Shown here: piece by piece, positions 8,014 through 15,891 of the stretch
Layout of the letters: each line of letters begins with the position of its first letter
Position numbering within the stretch: position 1 is the first letter of the stretch
Source of the DNA: JANNMJ01 sp031397815
Lineage (GTDB): Bacteria > Bacteroidota > Bacteroidia > Cytophagales > Hymenobacteraceae
Reading direction: 5' to 3'
Assembly: GCA_031397815.1 (NCBI GenBank)
Contig: JANNMJ010000051.1
Coordinates: 1 to 52,542, forward strand
DNA length: 52,542 nucleotides
Notes under the pieces: generated by a model
Database searches by the model: none
Told to the model about the DNA's origin: nothing
What the model saw: only the letters and a program-made list of their open reading frames with translations
Position numbers and translations under genes: made by a program

Positions 8014-8854
8014 ACCGCACGCGCGTGCGGATTTCCTGGCGGCTATAAACGTTGAAAAAGCCCAGCGCGCCGCCCGAAAAGTTGGTCAGCGGATTGGCGG
8101 GGGTGGTGCTGAACAGCGGGTTCGATTGAAGAACTTGGCTGAGCGTGCGGAGGTATTCGTAGCTGCCAGCATCAATGCAATGCATTTCGAGGCGGACGGA
8201 ATCGCCGGGGATGAGCTTGTCTTCGTCCTTCGTGTCGCCGCCCATCGTGAAGAGGCGGCGCTGGTTGCGGAGGCCGTCGGTCAGCTCATCGTCGAGGAGG
8301 AGGATGGCGAGGTTCGGGCGGCCGTTTCGGAATTGCAGGAAGTGGTAATAGTTGCGGACGCCGGCGGGGTCTTGATAACTGGGGATGAGCAGGAAATTGT
8401 CGCCTTGGCCGAACGAGACTTTGTCGACTCGGACGCTATCGAGCGGAATCGGGACGGGCAGCGAGGCGATGGATAGGTACATTTTACCGGCGCTCTCGAC
8501 GCGCAGCGTGTACTGATGTCCCGGCTGGCCCAAGAGGGTGCGCCCGGCGTAGGTGCCCGGCACGGCGGTGGCGCGCAGCGTATCGAGGGCGCCCGTATCG
8601 TCGGAAATCACCACGAGGGCGTCGGTTACGGCCGGAAACGTGTTCGTCTCGTCATACGCTACCGATTGGGTGAGGTGCGCCGTAGCGGGCCGCCCGTCGT
8701 CGGAGAGGGTGGCTTCGATGACGAGCTTCGGGTCAGCTGATTTCAAATCGACATCAATCACTTTCTCACACGCCGTCAGCGATAGGAGAGCGGCGGCGAT
8801 TAGCGTGCGGCGAACGCGGGAAAAGGCAAATGCAGAGGTAGCTAGGGCAGACAC
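8012..8854 (-). CDS. DUF4249 domain-containing lipoprotein
   Basis: 280 residues. A signal peptide ends in the lipobox LTAC with Cys29, immediately followed by EKVIDVDLKSADPKLVIEA, the typical start of DUF4249 proteins. Beta-rich segments follow (LRVESAGKMYLS, a VRNYYHFLQF strand). DUF4249 proteins are Bacteroidota outer-membrane lipoproteins almost always encoded beside a SusC-like receptor. They are presumed to sit on or in the receptor as a substrate-capturing partner, but no ligand is known. Here the gene starts 6 bp after the stop of the receptor gene, so they form an operon. The start is GTG; no in-frame ATG precedes the signal sequence. Confidence 0.88.
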   Translation of the reverse strand: MSALATSAFAFSRVRRTLIAAALLSLTACEKVIDVDLKSADPKLVIEATLSDDGRPATAHLTQSVAYDETNTFPAVTDALVVISDDTGALDTLRATAVPGTYAGRTLLGQPGHQYTLRVESAGKMYLSIASLPVPIPLDSVRVDKVSFGQGDNFLLIPSYQDPAGVRNYYHFLQFRNGRPNLAILLLDDELTDGLRNQRRLFTMGGDTKDEDKLIPGDSVRLEMHCIDAGSYEYLRTLSQVLQSNPLFSTTPANPLTNFSGGALGFFNVYSRQEIRTRVR

Positions 8855-8860
8855 GGGCAG

Positions 8861-11269
8861 TTAGAAGGAAAAGTTGTAGGTAGCGGACGGCACGAGCTTG
8901 AAGAGCGACGTTTGCACAGCGCGGGTGCGCGAGGCGTCGTTGGGGTCGGTTTCGAACCGAATGCTGTAGGGGTTTTCGCGGGCCAGCGCGTTGTACACCG
9001 AGAACGACCAGCTACTCTTCCAGCGGCGGTGCTTCTGAGTCGGCTCGAACGTCGCGCCGAGGTCGAGGCGCTGATAGCTGGGCATCCGCTCGGCGTTGCG
9101 GAGGCCGTAATACGTCACCACCCGGTCGGCGCCGACGGCGTACTTCCCGACCGGGTACGTCACGGCGTTCCCCGTACTCGCCACCCACGTCCCGGACAGG
9201 CTCCATTTCGGCGTGAGCTGATAAATCGCGACCACCGACACGTCGTGCGGCCTATCGAACCTGGCATTAAACCACGCGCCGTCGTTGATGCCCACAAATT
9301 GCCGCTCGGTCTTGCTCAGCGTGTACCCGACCCAGCCGGTGAGGCGCCCGGTCTCCTTTTTCAGCAGCAGCTCCATGCCGTATGCGCGGCCTTTGCCGTA
9401 GAGCAGCGTCGATTCGACGTCCAGATTCCCGCGCAGCTCGGTGCCGTCGCGGTAATCAATCTGGTTTTGGAGCCATTTATAATATACTTCCGCCGAAAAA
9501 GCCCACGTTTTCGCACCGAACGTGCGGTAATATCCAGTCGAAATCTGGTCGGCCAGCTCGGGCTTCACGTTCAGCGAAGTGGGGATGTAGAGGTCCGTCG
9601 GCGACGATGACGTCGTGTTGCTCATCAGGTGCAGATTCTGCACGTTGCGGGCGTAACCGGCCTTGAGGGTAGTGCTTTCGGTGAGCTGAAAGCTGGTGGC
9701 GAAGCGCGGTTCCAGCCGGAAATACGTGTTGATGGCCTCGCCGGAGGCGTAATCGGTGGTGGTCACGGCGTCACCGTCGGCATCATACGTGGAGAGCGTG
9801 TTGGGGCCGAGGAGCGTGAACGCCGACAGGCGCAGGCCGGTGGTGAAGGCAAGGCGCGGCGTGGCCTGCCAATCGTGGGAGACGTAAGCGGCCGATTCGA
9901 GCGAGCGATTCGTCTGGTCTTCGGTGTTATTGACGACGCTGTTCGTGGCGCCGGTACTCGTGATTTTCCCCGGCGTGATCGTGTGATGAATTACTTGTCC
10001 GCCGAACCTAATGGTTTGGTCGGCGGTGGGGTAATATTCCAGGTCTTCCTTTAGATTAAAATCTCGGATTTTTGAGTCGATATTGATTTGCGCATCATCG
10101 CTCGCGCCAATCACAATCTGGTAGCTGTACTTGCTGTAGATGAGCGACGTGTTCGAGAAGAGCTTGTCCGTAAACAGATGATTCCAGCGCAGGGTGGCGG
10201 TTTGGTTGCCGTAACTGTTGCTGAACGACTCGCTCAGGCCGAGTACATCGCGCCCCAGATAGGCCGACAGGTACACGCGGTTATGGTCGGATAGCTTGTA
10301 GTTTGCCTTGGCGTTGAGGTCGTAGAAATAAAGCGTCGATTGATTGATGGTCTCATCGGAAGAAGCCGCGAGAAAAACGTCGGCGTACGTGCGCCGCCCG
10401 GTCACCAGAAACGACCCTTTTTCCTGCTTCCCCAGCGGACCTTCCAGCGCCAGTCGCGAGGCAATCAGACCAATACCGCCGCTTCCGTGTAACTGCTGGT
10501 TATTGCCGTCCTTCATCTTCAAATCCACCACCGACGACAGCCGTCCGCCGTATTGCGCGGGCATCCCGCCTTTATAGACGGTCATATCCTTCAGCGCATC
10601 GGAATTAAACGTCGAAAAAAAGCCGAGTAAATGTGAGGCGTTATAAACCGGCGCTTCATCGAGCAGAATCAAGTTTTGGTCGAGCCCACCGCCGCGCACA
10701 GAGAATCCGCTGCTCCCTTCGCCCGCCGATTTGATGCCCGGCAGGAGTTGCAAGGTCTTCAAAACGTCTTTCTCGCCGAACAGCACCGGCACTTTCGCGA
10801 TTTGCTTCAGGTCGATTGACTCGACGCCGAGCTGGGCGCGGGCGGCGGGCGCATCCGTCGCCTTCGCCGTGACCACTACTTCCGCGAGTCCCTGCTCGCC
10901 GGTCGTGAGGCGCAAATCGAGGCGGGTGTTTTGGCGCAGCGCCACCGCCTGCCGCAGCGGCTGATACCCGATGAACGATGCTTCAAGGGTGTAATCGCCG
11001 GGCGCCACCGTGAGCGTAAAAAAGCCATACGCGTTCGCCGTCGTCCCGACGCTCGGCAGCTCCACGAGCCGCACGGTGGCGCCGGAGAGGTCTTCGCCGG
11101 TCCGCGCATCCTTGAGGGTGCCGCTGATGGTAACGCGCGCTGGGGTTTGGGCAATTGCTGCGTGCGACTGGCTCAGCAGCGTAATCAGCAGCCCCGCTAG
11201 CAAGTATCGCCAGCTGGCGACGGGCACGGTGAAGGTCTTTCGAAAGGAAACAGGGTCGGGGAGTGGCAT
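8861..11269 (-). CDS. TonB-dependent receptor with carboxypeptidase-regulatory-like domain
   Basis: 802 residues. The signal peptide (1-41) ends SHAAIAQ. A carboxypeptidase-regulatory-like beta-sandwich covers about residues 44-125 (ISGTLKDARTGEDLSGATV ... GFFTLTVAPGDYTLEASFIGY). The plug domain follows (FGEKDVLKTLQLLPGI, FSVRGGGLDQNLILLDEAPVYN), then a roughly 550-residue beta-barrel closing with the aromatic C-terminus ATYNFSF. The role is TonB-driven uptake across the outer membrane. The frame extends to a GTG at 11317, but the ATG at 11269 gives a normal signal peptide. The partner lipoprotein is the DUF4249 gene next door. Substrate unknown. Confidence 0.93.
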   Translation of the reverse strand: MPLPDPVSFRKTFTVPVASWRYLLAGLLITLLSQSHAAIAQTPARVTISGTLKDARTGEDLSGATVRLVELPSVGTTANAYGFFTLTVAPGDYTLEASFIGYQPLRQAVALRQNTRLDLRLTTGEQGLAEVVVTAKATDAPAARAQLGVESIDLKQIAKVPVLFGEKDVLKTLQLLPGIKSAGEGSSGFSVRGGGLDQNLILLDEAPVYNASHLLGFFSTFNSDALKDMTVYKGGMPAQYGGRLSSVVDLKMKDGNNQQLHGSGGIGLIASRLALEGPLGKQEKGSFLVTGRRTYADVFLAASSDETINQSTLYFYDLNAKANYKLSDHNRVYLSAYLGRDVLGLSESFSNSYGNQTATLRWNHLFTDKLFSNTSLIYSKYSYQIVIGASDDAQINIDSKIRDFNLKEDLEYYPTADQTIRFGGQVIHHTITPGKITSTGATNSVVNNTEDQTNRSLESAAYVSHDWQATPRLAFTTGLRLSAFTLLGPNTLSTYDADGDAVTTTDYASGEAINTYFRLEPRFATSFQLTESTTLKAGYARNVQNLHLMSNTTSSSPTDLYIPTSLNVKPELADQISTGYYRTFGAKTWAFSAEVYYKWLQNQIDYRDGTELRGNLDVESTLLYGKGRAYGMELLLKKETGRLTGWVGYTLSKTERQFVGINDGAWFNARFDRPHDVSVVAIYQLTPKWSLSGTWVASTGNAVTYPVGKYAVGADRVVTYYGLRNAERMPSYQRLDLGATFEPTQKHRRWKSSWSFSVYNALARENPYSIRFETDPNDASRTRAVQTSLFKLVPSATYNFSF

Positions 11270-11316
11270 CACTAGGGATAACAGCCCGTAAGCCCCGGTT
11301 TCGGGCGGGCTGCGCA

Positions 11317-11324
11317 CAAAGCTG
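11317..11324 (-). promoter_or_regulatory. Possible -7 box CAGCTTTG
   Basis: One mismatch to TAnnTTTG on the minus strand. It overlaps the alternative GTG start at 11317 of the TonB receptor, and would give a transcript beginning near 11310, so it favours the ATG at 11269. Confidence 0.35.
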
Positions 11325-11429
11325 ACCCCGCGCTCTGCTTAATAAATCCGTTTCACGATAAGTAGGGTGGTTGTGTCGATAGAAAACCGAAATGCTGCGA
11401 CGTGTGGCGAGGGCGCATAGCAAAAACAG

Positions 11430-11480
11430 ATTCCCCGCCCCGGAGGGGAGGGGTGGCCCGCAGGGCCGGGGTGGGGGGAC
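11430..11480 (+). repeat. GC-rich dispersed repeat, copy 1
   Basis: A CCCC/GGGG hairpin followed by GGTGGCCCGCAGGGCC and GGGGTGGGG. The same element occurs in reverse orientation at 11752-11808 and again at 17394-17450. It is the outermost arm of the nested inverted repeat. Confidence 0.8.
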
Positions 11481-11533
11481 AGCCCAACCTCGCGTTTGCT
11501 CAGCCACCATAGCTCAGCTGCGTAGCACAACCG

Positions 11534-11704
11534 CATGCGGGCGGGCACAAGGCCGCGCCCCTACGGGTTTCGGGGGTGGCGGGTCAACGCCCAGCCACCG
11601 GCACCGAGACGGTGCCGGGTACGTTGTGGGTATCCGGCACCGTCTCGGTGCCGGTTTCAACGGCAATACGCCTGTAGGGGCGCGGCCTTGTGCCCGCCCG
11701 CATG
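11534..11704. repeat. 31-bp perfect inverted repeat enclosing an inner palindrome
   Basis: Arms 11534-11564 and 11674-11704 are exact reverse complements over 31 bp (core GGGCACAAGGCCGCGCCCC). They enclose a second exact inverted pair, 11597-11618 and 11634-11655 (22 bp), and each inner arm is itself a small hairpin (GGCACCG AGA CGGTGCC). No gene is visible. Together with the flanking GC-rich copies this makes three nested symmetric layers. Confidence 0.88.
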
Positions 11705-11751
11705 TGGCTGTGGCGCACATAACCGCGTTGCTGTAACCGCCGTGCCCAACC

Positions 11752-11808
11752 GCGTTCCCCACCCCGGCCCTGCGGGCCACCCCTCCCCCAAGGGGGCGGG
11801 GAATTCGG
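11752..11808 (-). repeat. GC-rich dispersed repeat, copy 2 (inverted)
   Basis: Reverse complement of copy 1 with only a few differences, mostly in the loop of the CCCC/GGGG hairpin. It extends further to match copy 3 (GAACGCGGTTG end). Confidence 0.8.
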
Positions 11809-11830
11809 GTTGATTGGGATTTGCCGCACT

Positions 11831-11998
11831 CAGAAGGGGCGGCGCTCTCCCCAGAAATCCCTTTGCCAAAACCCGATGCTCTTTCGCCGATTTCAGAAGA
11901 AGAACCGCCGGTTTCAGAAGCTTCTTCGCCCTCTCCAGAAGATGATTTGCCGGCTTCAGAACATCTTTTGCCGCCTTTAGAATATCTTTTTCCAAGAA
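11831..11998. repeat. 21-bp degenerate tandem repeat, eight units
   Basis: The word CAGAA (TAGAA in the last unit) recurs at 11831, 11852, 11894, 11915, 11936, 11957 and 11978, exactly 21 bp apart, with one decayed unit at about 11873. The unit on the plus strand is roughly GCCGGTTTCAGAAGATCTTT. Because 21 is a multiple of three, frames stay open: the minus strand reads heptads such as AAKDVLK, PANHLLE, RAKKLLK. No start or family supports a gene. Confidence 0.78.
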
Positions 11999-12056
11999 CT
12001 GTTTGCATTCTGATGGCAGCAATTGGTCTTTTGAGAACGGAAACGGGTTAACGGGC

Positions 12057-12093
12057 ACCGCCCGGCTCCGAAGCGTTTTCGGGACCGGGCGGT
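12057..12093 (-). terminator. Hairpin downstream of pyc
   Basis: Positions 12057-12072 pair with 12078-12093 over 16 bp with two mismatches and a 5-nt loop, 31 bp past the pyc stop codon. There is no T-run after it on the minus strand, so intrinsic termination would be inefficient. Confidence 0.4.
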
Positions 12094-12123
12094 GCGGGGG
12101 AAAGGGTGCTTTAGAGGGGGATG

Positions 12124-15100
12124 TTACCCGAGCGTCACCACCAAATCATCGGCCTGAACGAGCGTGCCGCCCGCCAAGCTGACGGCTTTCACGGTGCCGG
12201 CTTGCGGGGCGGTGATGGTCGATTCCATCTTCATCGCCTCGATGATGAAGAGCGGCTGGTTGGCTTCCACTTTCTGCCCGACTTCCACCATCACCTTGCT
12301 CAGCAGGCCTTGGAGGGGCGCGCCGATTTGAGCGGGATTGGCTTTGTCGATTTTTGGGTTGGTTTTCCGGGTCGACTCGACGTTGCGGTCCCTGACGAGG
12401 AGGGCGCGGCTTTGGCCGTTGAAAGTGAAGAAGACGGTGCGGTTGCCGTCGGCGTCGGGTTCGCTCACGGAGTTAAGCTTGACGACGATGGTGTGGCCGC
12501 GCGCCATATCGATGACGGCTTCCTCGCCGGGTTGCAGGCCGTAGAAGAAGACCGGCGACGGCAGCACCCACACTTCGCCGAAGGTTTGGCGGTGCTTCCA
12601 ATAATCGGCGAAGACTTTCGGGTAGAGGAGGCTGCTGAGGAGGTCGGTGAACTCGGCGCCGGGGTGCGTCTCTTGGAACGCGGCCCATTCCTGGTCGAAA
12701 TCAATCGGCTTGAGGTGCTCGTTGGGGCGGTCGGTGTAGGGTTTTTCGCCCTTGAGGACGATTTTCTGGAGCCGTTTCGGGAAGCCGCCTTCCGGCTGAC
12801 CGATGTCGCCGCGGAGCAGCTCGACGACCGAGTCCGGGAACGAGAGCGTTTGGCCTTTGAGCAGCACGTCTTCAGGCGTCAGGTTATTGCTGACCATAAA
12901 GAGCGCCATATCCCCGACGACCTTCGAGCTGGGCGTCACCTTCACGATGTCGCCGAAGAGCATATTCACGTCCTGAAACCGCTGCTTCACTTCCTCGAAG
13001 CGGTCGAGCAAACCGAGGCTCGCCGCCTGTGGGCGCAGGTTCGAATACTGCCCGCCGGGAATCTCGTGCTGGAAAACCTCGCTCGTTCCGGCCTTCAAAT
13101 CGGCCTCGAACGGGTAGTACAGCTCGCGCACGCCTTCCCAATAGGTACTGAACTCGTTGAGGGATTTTTGGTCGAACTCGCGGTGGCGCGGCGTGTGCCG
13201 CAGCGCCTCGACGAGGGAGTTGAAATTGGGCTGCGACGTCAGGCCCGACAACGACCCCAACGCCACGTCCACCACGTTCACGCCCGCCTCGATGGCTTGC
13301 AGATAGGTCGCGGCCTGTAGCGACGACGTGTCGTGCGTGTGCAGGTGAATCGGCATTTTCACCGTTTCGCGCAGCGCCGTCACCAGCTCTTTGGCGGCGT
13401 ACGGCTTCAGCAGCCCCGCCATATCCTTGATGCAGAGGATGTGCGCCCCAGCATCCTCAATCTGCTTCGCGAGCTGGAGGTAATACGCCAGCGAGTACTT
13501 CGAGCGCTTCGGGTCGAGAATGTCGCCGGTGTAGCAGATGGACGCTTCGGCGAGGCCTTTCGTGCGGTTTCTGACGAACCCGATGCACGATTCCATCCCC
13601 TTCATCCAGTTGAGCGAGTCGAAGATGCGGAACACATCGACGCCCGTTTCCCACGCTTTCTCGACGAATTTCTCCGTCAGGTTATCCGGATACGCCTTGT
13701 ACCCGACGCCGTTCGCACCCCGAATCAGCATCTGCAACAGGATGTTCGGCGCGAAGAAGCGCAGGCGCGAGAGGCGGTCCCACGGGTCTTCGTGCAGGAA
13801 CCGCAGCGCCACATCGAACGTCGCGCCGCCCCAGCATTCAAGCGAAAACGTCTGCGGATGGAGCCGCGCAAACCGCGCCAGCGGCTTAATCAGGTCATGG
13901 GACCGTACCCGCGTGGCGAGCAGGCTTTGGTGCGCGTCGCGGAGCGTCGTGTCGGTGTAATGGATGAGCGGGTCGGCGCGGAGCCACTTCGCGAAGCCTT
14001 CCGGCCCCAGCTCGGTGAGCTTCTGCTTGGTGCCGTCGGGCGGCGGCGCGCTAAGCATTTCCGCTGAGATGGCGGGCATCCGGGGGCGCGGCAGCACCTT
14101 GCCCGCCACGCGCGCGGCGGCCACGGTTTTGGCGGGCACATCGGGGTTGCGGTTGACGATGACGTCGCCGATGTATTGCAGGAGCTTCGTGCCCCGGTCG
14201 CGGCGCCCGCGTAGCTTGAACAGCTCGGGGTGGTCTTTGATGAAATCGACCGTCGCGCGGCCCTGCACGAAATCCGGCGCCTGAATGATGTTTTGCAGGA
14301 ATTGGATATTCGTCTTGACGCCGCGCACACGGAACTCGTCGAGCGTCCGCATCAGCTTGCTCGCGGCGCCCGCGAGCGTCGGCGCGTGGGCGGAAACCTT
14401 CACGAGCAGCGAGTCGAAGAACGGCGAAACCTGCACCCCGGCATACACCGAGCCTTGGTCGAGACGGATGCCGAACCCACCGGCATCCCGGTACGCCACG
14501 ATGGTGCCATAATCGGGCTTGAAGTCGTTTTCGGGGTCTTCGGTCGTGATTCGGCACTGAATCGCGAAGCCCGCATTGAGGCGTGGGTCGTTCGGTCCCA
14601 TCCCGATTTCTGCCGATTCGAGCCGGTAGCCCGCCGCGATGTAGAGCTGCGTTTTGATGAGGTCGATCCCCGTAATCATCTCCGTTACGGTGTGCTCGAC
14701 CTGAATCCGCGGGTTCACCTCGATGAAATACAGCTTATCCTGATCGGGCTGCACGAGGAACTCGACGGTCCCGACGTTATCGTACTTCACGGCGCGGGCA
14801 ATCCGCAGCGCATATTCATAGAGCAGGTGCCGCTGATGCTCGGGCAGGCTCGGCGCGGGCGCCACTTCCACCACCTTCTGGAACCGCCGCTGCACCGAGC
14901 AATCACGCTCGAAGAGGTGCTGCACGTTTCCGTGCCGGTCGGCCACAATCTGCACCTCGATATGCTTCGGCGCCTCGACGAATTTTTCGAGGAAAACCGT
15001 ATCGTCGCCGAACGCCTTGAATGCTTCGGAGCGGGCTTCGTCGTAGGCCGCGTCGAGCTGCTCATCGCTCCGCACCACGCGCATCCCGCGTCCGCCGCCG

Positions 15101-15591
15101 CCGCTCGCCGCTTTCAGCATCAGCGGATACCCGATGCGATTGGCTTCGCGCAGCGCGATGCTCTTCTCGGTGAGCGGTTCGATATTGCTTTCGATGAGCG
15201 GAATCTGGCAGGAGAGGGCCACTTCCTTCGCCCGCACTTTATCGCCGAGGGCTTCCATCGCATCGGGGCTGGGGCCGACGAACGTAATCCCCGCTGCCCG
15301 GACCGCCCGGTTAAATCCCGCATTCTCCGATAAAAAACCGTAGCCCGGATGAATGGCATCCACACCATTTTCCCGGGCTACGCGCAAAATCTCATCAATG
15401 TCGAGGTAAGGCTTGAGCGGCTCATCGTCGCGCCCTATCTGGTAGGCCTCATCAGCCTTGTAGCGGTGCAACGAGTAGCGGTCCTCGTAGGTGTAAACCG
15501 CCACCGTCGGAATGCCCAGCTCGGAGCAGGCCCGCAGCACGCGGATAGCAATCTCGCCACGGTTGGCGACGAGCACTTTAGTGAATGGCAT
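12124..15591 (-). CDS. pyc: Pyruvate carboxylase
   Basis: 1155 residues, the normal length of single-chain pyruvate carboxylase. The N-terminal biotin carboxylase part starts KVLVANRGEIAIRVLRAC and carries the ATP-grasp glycine loop KAASGGGGRGMRVV, EVNPRIQVEHTVTE and the catalytic Arg region. The central carboxyltransferase domain begins YTDTTLRDAHQSLLATRVR (metal-binding Asp) and includes CIKDMAGLLKPYAAKEL and HLHTHDTS. The C-terminus is a biotinyl domain with EAMKMES; Lys1121 is the biotin site. It makes oxaloacetate from pyruvate, bicarbonate and ATP, feeding the TCA cycle and gluconeogenesis. The ATG at 15591 gives the canonical N-terminus; the frame upstream is not conserved. It is monocistronic and divergent from the outer-membrane gene. 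Confidence 0.97.
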   Translation of the reverse strand: MPFTKVLVANRGEIAIRVLRACSELGIPTVAVYTYEDRYSLHRYKADEAYQIGRDDEPLKPYLDIDEILRVARENGVDAIHPGYGFLSENAGFNRAVRAAGITFVGPSPDAMEALGDKVRAKEVALSCQIPLIESNIEPLTEKSIALREANRIGYPLMLKAASGGGGRGMRVVRSDEQLDAAYDEARSEAFKAFGDDTVFLEKFVEAPKHIEVQIVADRHGNVQHLFERDCSVQRRFQKVVEVAPAPSLPEHQRHLLYEYALRIARAVKYDNVGTVEFLVQPDQDKLYFIEVNPRIQVEHTVTEMITGIDLIKTQLYIAAGYRLESAEIGMGPNDPRLNAGFAIQCRITTEDPENDFKPDYGTIVAYRDAGGFGIRLDQGSVYAGVQVSPFFDSLLVKVSAHAPTLAGAASKLMRTLDEFRVRGVKTNIQFLQNIIQAPDFVQGRATVDFIKDHPELFKLRGRRDRGTKLLQYIGDVIVNRNPDVPAKTVAAARVAGKVLPRPRMPAISAEMLSAPPPDGTKQKLTELGPEGFAKWLRADPLIHYTDTTLRDAHQSLLATRVRSHDLIKPLARFARLHPQTFSLECWGGATFDVALRFLHEDPWDRLSRLRFFAPNILLQMLIRGANGVGYKAYPDNLTEKFVEKAWETGVDVFRIFDSLNWMKGMESCIGFVRNRTKGLAEASICYTGDILDPKRSKYSLAYYLQLAKQIEDAGAHILCIKDMAGLLKPYAAKELVTALRETVKMPIHLHTHDTSSLQAATYLQAIEAGVNVVDVALGSLSGLTSQPNFNSLVEALRHTPRHREFDQKSLNEFSTYWEGVRELYYPFEADLKAGTSEVFQHEIPGGQYSNLRPQAASLGLLDRFEEVKQRFQDVNMLFGDIVKVTPSSKVVGDMALFMVSNNLTPEDVLLKGQTLSFPDSVVELLRGDIGQPEGGFPKRLQKIVLKGEKPYTDRPNEHLKPIDFDQEWAAFQETHPGAEFTDLLSSLLYPKVFADYWKHRQTFGEVWVLPSPVFFYGLQPGEEAVIDMARGHTIVVKLNSVSEPDADGNRTVFFTFNGQSRALLVRDRNVESTRKTNPKIDKANPAQIGAPLQGLLSKVMVEVGQKVEANQPLFIIEAMKMESTITAPQAGTVKAVSLAGGTLVQADDLVVTLG

Positions 15592-15891
15592 CGGAATCGG
15601 GGATGAAAAGTGAGGGAAGCGAGCAGATTCCGAGTATAAAGGAACAGCCGCCAAGCTCCCCCCGCAAACCGTCGAAAAGGTGGCAATCGTACGCGGGTCT
15701 CGTTACGAAGTTGTGGGCTGAAACGGCGTCTTCGTCACAAAATTCACACTTCGGAATCGATTGCGTCCGAGTGTCGTCCGTCGATGCCAGTTCAGCAAGT
15801 GACAGGCACGCGCAGGGTTTCTGTGGAATGCCGCGCATCATTTCGCTCCCGCCGTGCGTTACCCCGCCCGCGTGCCGACCTTTGCCGCCCG
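15592..15891. other. Divergent intergenic region
   Basis: 300 bp between pyc and the outer-membrane protein gene. Composition is mixed and there is no strong hairpin. The only promoter-like word is GACCTTTG at 15877. Nothing else is recognised. Confidence 0.4.
15877..15884 (+). promoter_or_regulatory. Possible -7 box GACCTTTG
   Basis: One mismatch to TAnnTTTG; the same octamer occurs before the TPR gene (20923) and leuS (52312). The next ATG is only 8 nt further, implying a nearly leaderless transcript or a chance match. Confidence 0.3.

Noticed and set aside
11821..12051. Plus-strand 76-residue frame through the same repeat
   Set aside because: Pro/Ser/Glu-rich product created by the repeat; no evidence of translation.
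11657..12058. Minus-strand frame through the 21-bp repeats giving amphipathic heptads
   Set aside because: Open mainly because the unit length is a multiple of three; it also runs on into the palindromic repeat, and no start signal or family is seen. Kept as a repeat, not a gene.
12121..13320. 399-residue open frame antisense to pyc
   Set aside because: Third-position GC shadow of the pyruvate carboxylase gene, Arg/His/Leu-rich with no recognisable domain.
14230..15333. 367-residue open frame antisense to pyc
   Set aside because: Same reason; the sense frame carries complete biotin carboxylase motifs.
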